Shown here piece after piece: positions 21,253 to 22,693 of a stretch of DNA of 22,693 nt (the stretch's first letter is position 1; the number at the start of each line of letters is the position of its first letter). This DNA comes from a virus. Under the pieces are notes generated by a model. It made no database searches and was not told the DNA's origin. It worked only from the letters and a program-made list of their open reading frames with translations. Location of the stretch: the IMG/VR virus record IMGVR_UViG_3300030090_003132, positions 1 through 22,693 of that record; one strand, given 5' to 3'. The position numbers and the translations under genes are program-made.

Positions 21253-22679
21253 ATCCAATCTTTTAATTCTTCACCTAATACTTCTGATGCAATATTAATT
21301 TTTTTACGTAGTGATTTTACTATCTTATCATCAACGGTGTCATCTGCAATAATATCTATATAGGTTACGTTTTTTTTCTGTCCAATACGATGTGCTCTAT
21401 CTTCTGACTGTAAACGCTTCTCTAGGTCATATCCGTTAGAGTAGTAGATTACGGTATTTGCAGCCGTCAGAGTTATCCCATAGCCGCCCGTAGATGGCGT
21501 TCCTACCATAAACCGGCACTTAGGGTCATCCTGAAATCTACGTATGTTATCTTGCCTTTCATCTTGTGGTGTAAGTCCATAATAACTGACCACTGACCCT
21601 GGACCATGAACCTTTTCTATTTCACTAACCATATTCTGTATATCTTTCTGCCAGTGTCCCCATATGATTGCCTTGCCTTCTATCTCATCTAACACATCCA
21701 TTAGCTCCGTAATTCTGTTATTTTTTATTTCTTGTGTAGTGCCATCATCAGCAACGAAGTGGCCACAAGTTATTTGTTGTAATCTCATTAGCTGTGTAAT
21801 TACAGTCATAGTAGAGGTGACCTTGCCATTTAAAGTAGCAAGAGCTGTTTTTTTCATTTGATCATAAACCTTTTGCTGTTCTTTACTTAAAGTTATATGT
21901 CTTTTAGTCCAATTTTTAGGAGGTAAATCTAAACAATCTTCTTTTAACACTCTGTAAGAAAATGGTTTTAATCTATCGGATAGTTCAGATAAATTTTGAA
22001 ACTTGTGTACAACTTGTATTGTTCTACCTCTAACATGCATAGATTTCATAACAGCATACCTATTTCTAAAAGAATAATATGAAGCATGATCTAATAAATA
22101 TGGATCTAAAAAATAACATTGTGTGTATAAATCTAACGGGTTTTTAGTAACAGGCGATCCTGTCATTATTCTTCTATATTTAGCATATACTCCAAGATCA
22201 AGAATATTTTTAGTTCTTTTAGCAGCCGGTGTTTTAATTGTTGTAGACTCATCAATAGCCATTAAAACTTTGTGTGAATTTAAAAATTTTGTTGCAAACT
22301 TAACACCTTTGTCTGTGCTGAAAGCTTCAACATTCATAACTAAAATATGTAAAGCTGTTTCTATTTCAAATAAACTTTCTAATTTTTCTTGTTGTGTTTT
22401 AGTAATATTTGGTTGCCACAATACAGTCACATTCTCTATGTGGTTTGGTAAATGTGTAGGGAGTTCTTGCTCATACCAAGTTTTTATTACACCCTTGGGA
22501 GCTATAATTAATGCACCATCTATTTTACCTTTATCATAAAGCATAGACATATTATCAATTAATACTTTTGTTTTACCTGTACCCATTTCCATAAAATATG
22601 CGTACGTTTCTTTATTCCATGACTTTTCTAAAGCAGTCATTTGATGCTTATATGGTTTAGTCTTAAATTTATAATTCAT
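21249..22679 (-). CDS. SNF2-type superfamily 2 helicase
   Basis: 476 aa on the minus strand, start codon at 22679-22677 with a weak GAAAG SD. Motifs run in order: Q-motif-like YKHQ (10-13), Walker A EMGTGKTK (31-38), LIIAPKGVIKTW (motif Ia), DEST (143-146) at the Walker B site, MTGSPV (172-177, motif III), and in the second RecA lobe VSYYGLTP, MVGTPSTGGYGITLT, and motif VI QSEDRAHRIGQ (424-434). These are the SNF2/Rad54-like motifs. Phage members are placed with replication or recombination genes. It would translocate on DNA using ATP. The gene appears complete and lies opposite to the late operon, implying an early-gene block transcribed the other way. It shares the stop TTAA with the endolysin. 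Confidence 0.88.
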   Translation of the reverse strand: MNYKFKTKPYKHQMTALEKSWNKETYAYFMEMGTGKTKVLIDNMSMLYDKGKIDGALIIAPKGVIKTWYEQELPTHLPNHIENVTVLWQPNITKTQQEKLESLFEIETALHILVMNVEAFSTDKGVKFATKFLNSHKVLMAIDESTTIKTPAAKRTKNILDLGVYAKYRRIMTGSPVTKNPLDLYTQCYFLDPYLLDHASYYSFRNRYAVMKSMHVRGRTIQVVHKFQNLSELSDRLKPFSYRVLKEDCLDLPPKNWTKRHITLSKEQQKVYDQMKKTALATLNGKVTSTMTVITQLMRLQQITCGHFVADDGTTQEIKNNRITELMDVLDEIEGKAIIWGHWQKDIQNMVSEIEKVHGPGSVVSYYGLTPQDERQDNIRRFQDDPKCRFMVGTPSTGGYGITLTAANTVIYYSNGYDLEKRLQSEDRAHRIGQKKNVTYIDIIADDTVDDKIVKSLRKKINIASEVLGEELKDWI

Positions 22680-22693
22680 CTTTCTATTGACTT

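Noticed and set aside
21247-21268. Intrinsic bidirectional terminator
   Set aside because: The stem is 7 bp of A-T pairs only with no G-C core, too weak for a confident intrinsic terminator.
22123-22539. Plus-strand frame of 138 codons within the helicase gene
   Set aside because: The opposite strand carries an intact SNF2 helicase with all motifs in order; the plus frame has no start context or recognisable domain.

Overview
The window is a continuous piece of a tailed-phage genome, almost certainly a marine podovirus-type phage. It holds most of the virion morphogenesis (late) operon on the + strand, ending in a lysis module, and one DNA-metabolism gene converging on the - strand. The DNA is AT-rich, genes are packed with 0-20 nt gaps, and many start codons overlap the preceding stop as TAATG or ATGA. 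Several proteins look like families I know from uncultured marine phages and from phages of low-GC alphaproteobacteria (SAR11/SAR116 type). The host is therefore inferred and not proven. No tRNA, rRNA, CRISPR, IS element or integrase is visible, and no gene-free stretch exceeds 50 nt.

Layout. 1-1509: neck region, with the tail end of an upstream structural gene, a conserved small virion protein carrying a beta-domain, a small Cys/His protein and an SU10-type head-tail adaptor. 1521-5554: beta-rich appendage genes. These are a small structural protein, a repeat protein with Trp-rich, beta-repeat and TGSN-repeat parts, a tail-fibre protein, a small beta protein, a Gly-rich tip/adhesin-like protein and a possible fibre chaperone. 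5560-10223: an enzymatic cargo cassette. 10267-12432: a large nozzle/P22 gp10-like protein. 12432-13107: three small genes. 13117-20588: four putative internal/ejection proteins, the last of 1261 aa. 20588-21252: a small coiled-coil plus TM protein (holin-like) and an M15 peptidase endolysin. 21249-22679 (-): an SNF2-type helicase whose stop codon shares the TTAA of the endolysin stop.

The most striking part is the cassette at 5560-10223, which interrupts the structural operon between the receptor-binding/tail-tip genes and the nozzle gene. It starts with a promoter with exact TTGACA and TATAAT hexamers, placed so close to the first ATG that the transcript should be leaderless or nearly so. 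It encodes a DUF6065-like protein, four 2-oxoglutarate/Fe(II) oxygenase-like proteins from four different subfamilies, a small unknown protein, and a NodU/CmcH/TobZ-type O-carbamoyltransferase split into separate Kae1-like and C-terminal domain genes. The genes overlap one another. Together they look like a 'hydroxylate, then carbamoylate' pathway. The target (tail protein, glycan, host envelope or nucleic acid base) cannot be read from the sequence.

Outside the cassette the region is ordinary in content, with a few points worth checking: a beta-domain shared by two neck/tail proteins, a GC-rich patch with a hairpin inside an ejection-protein gene, and a composition shift in the lysis module.
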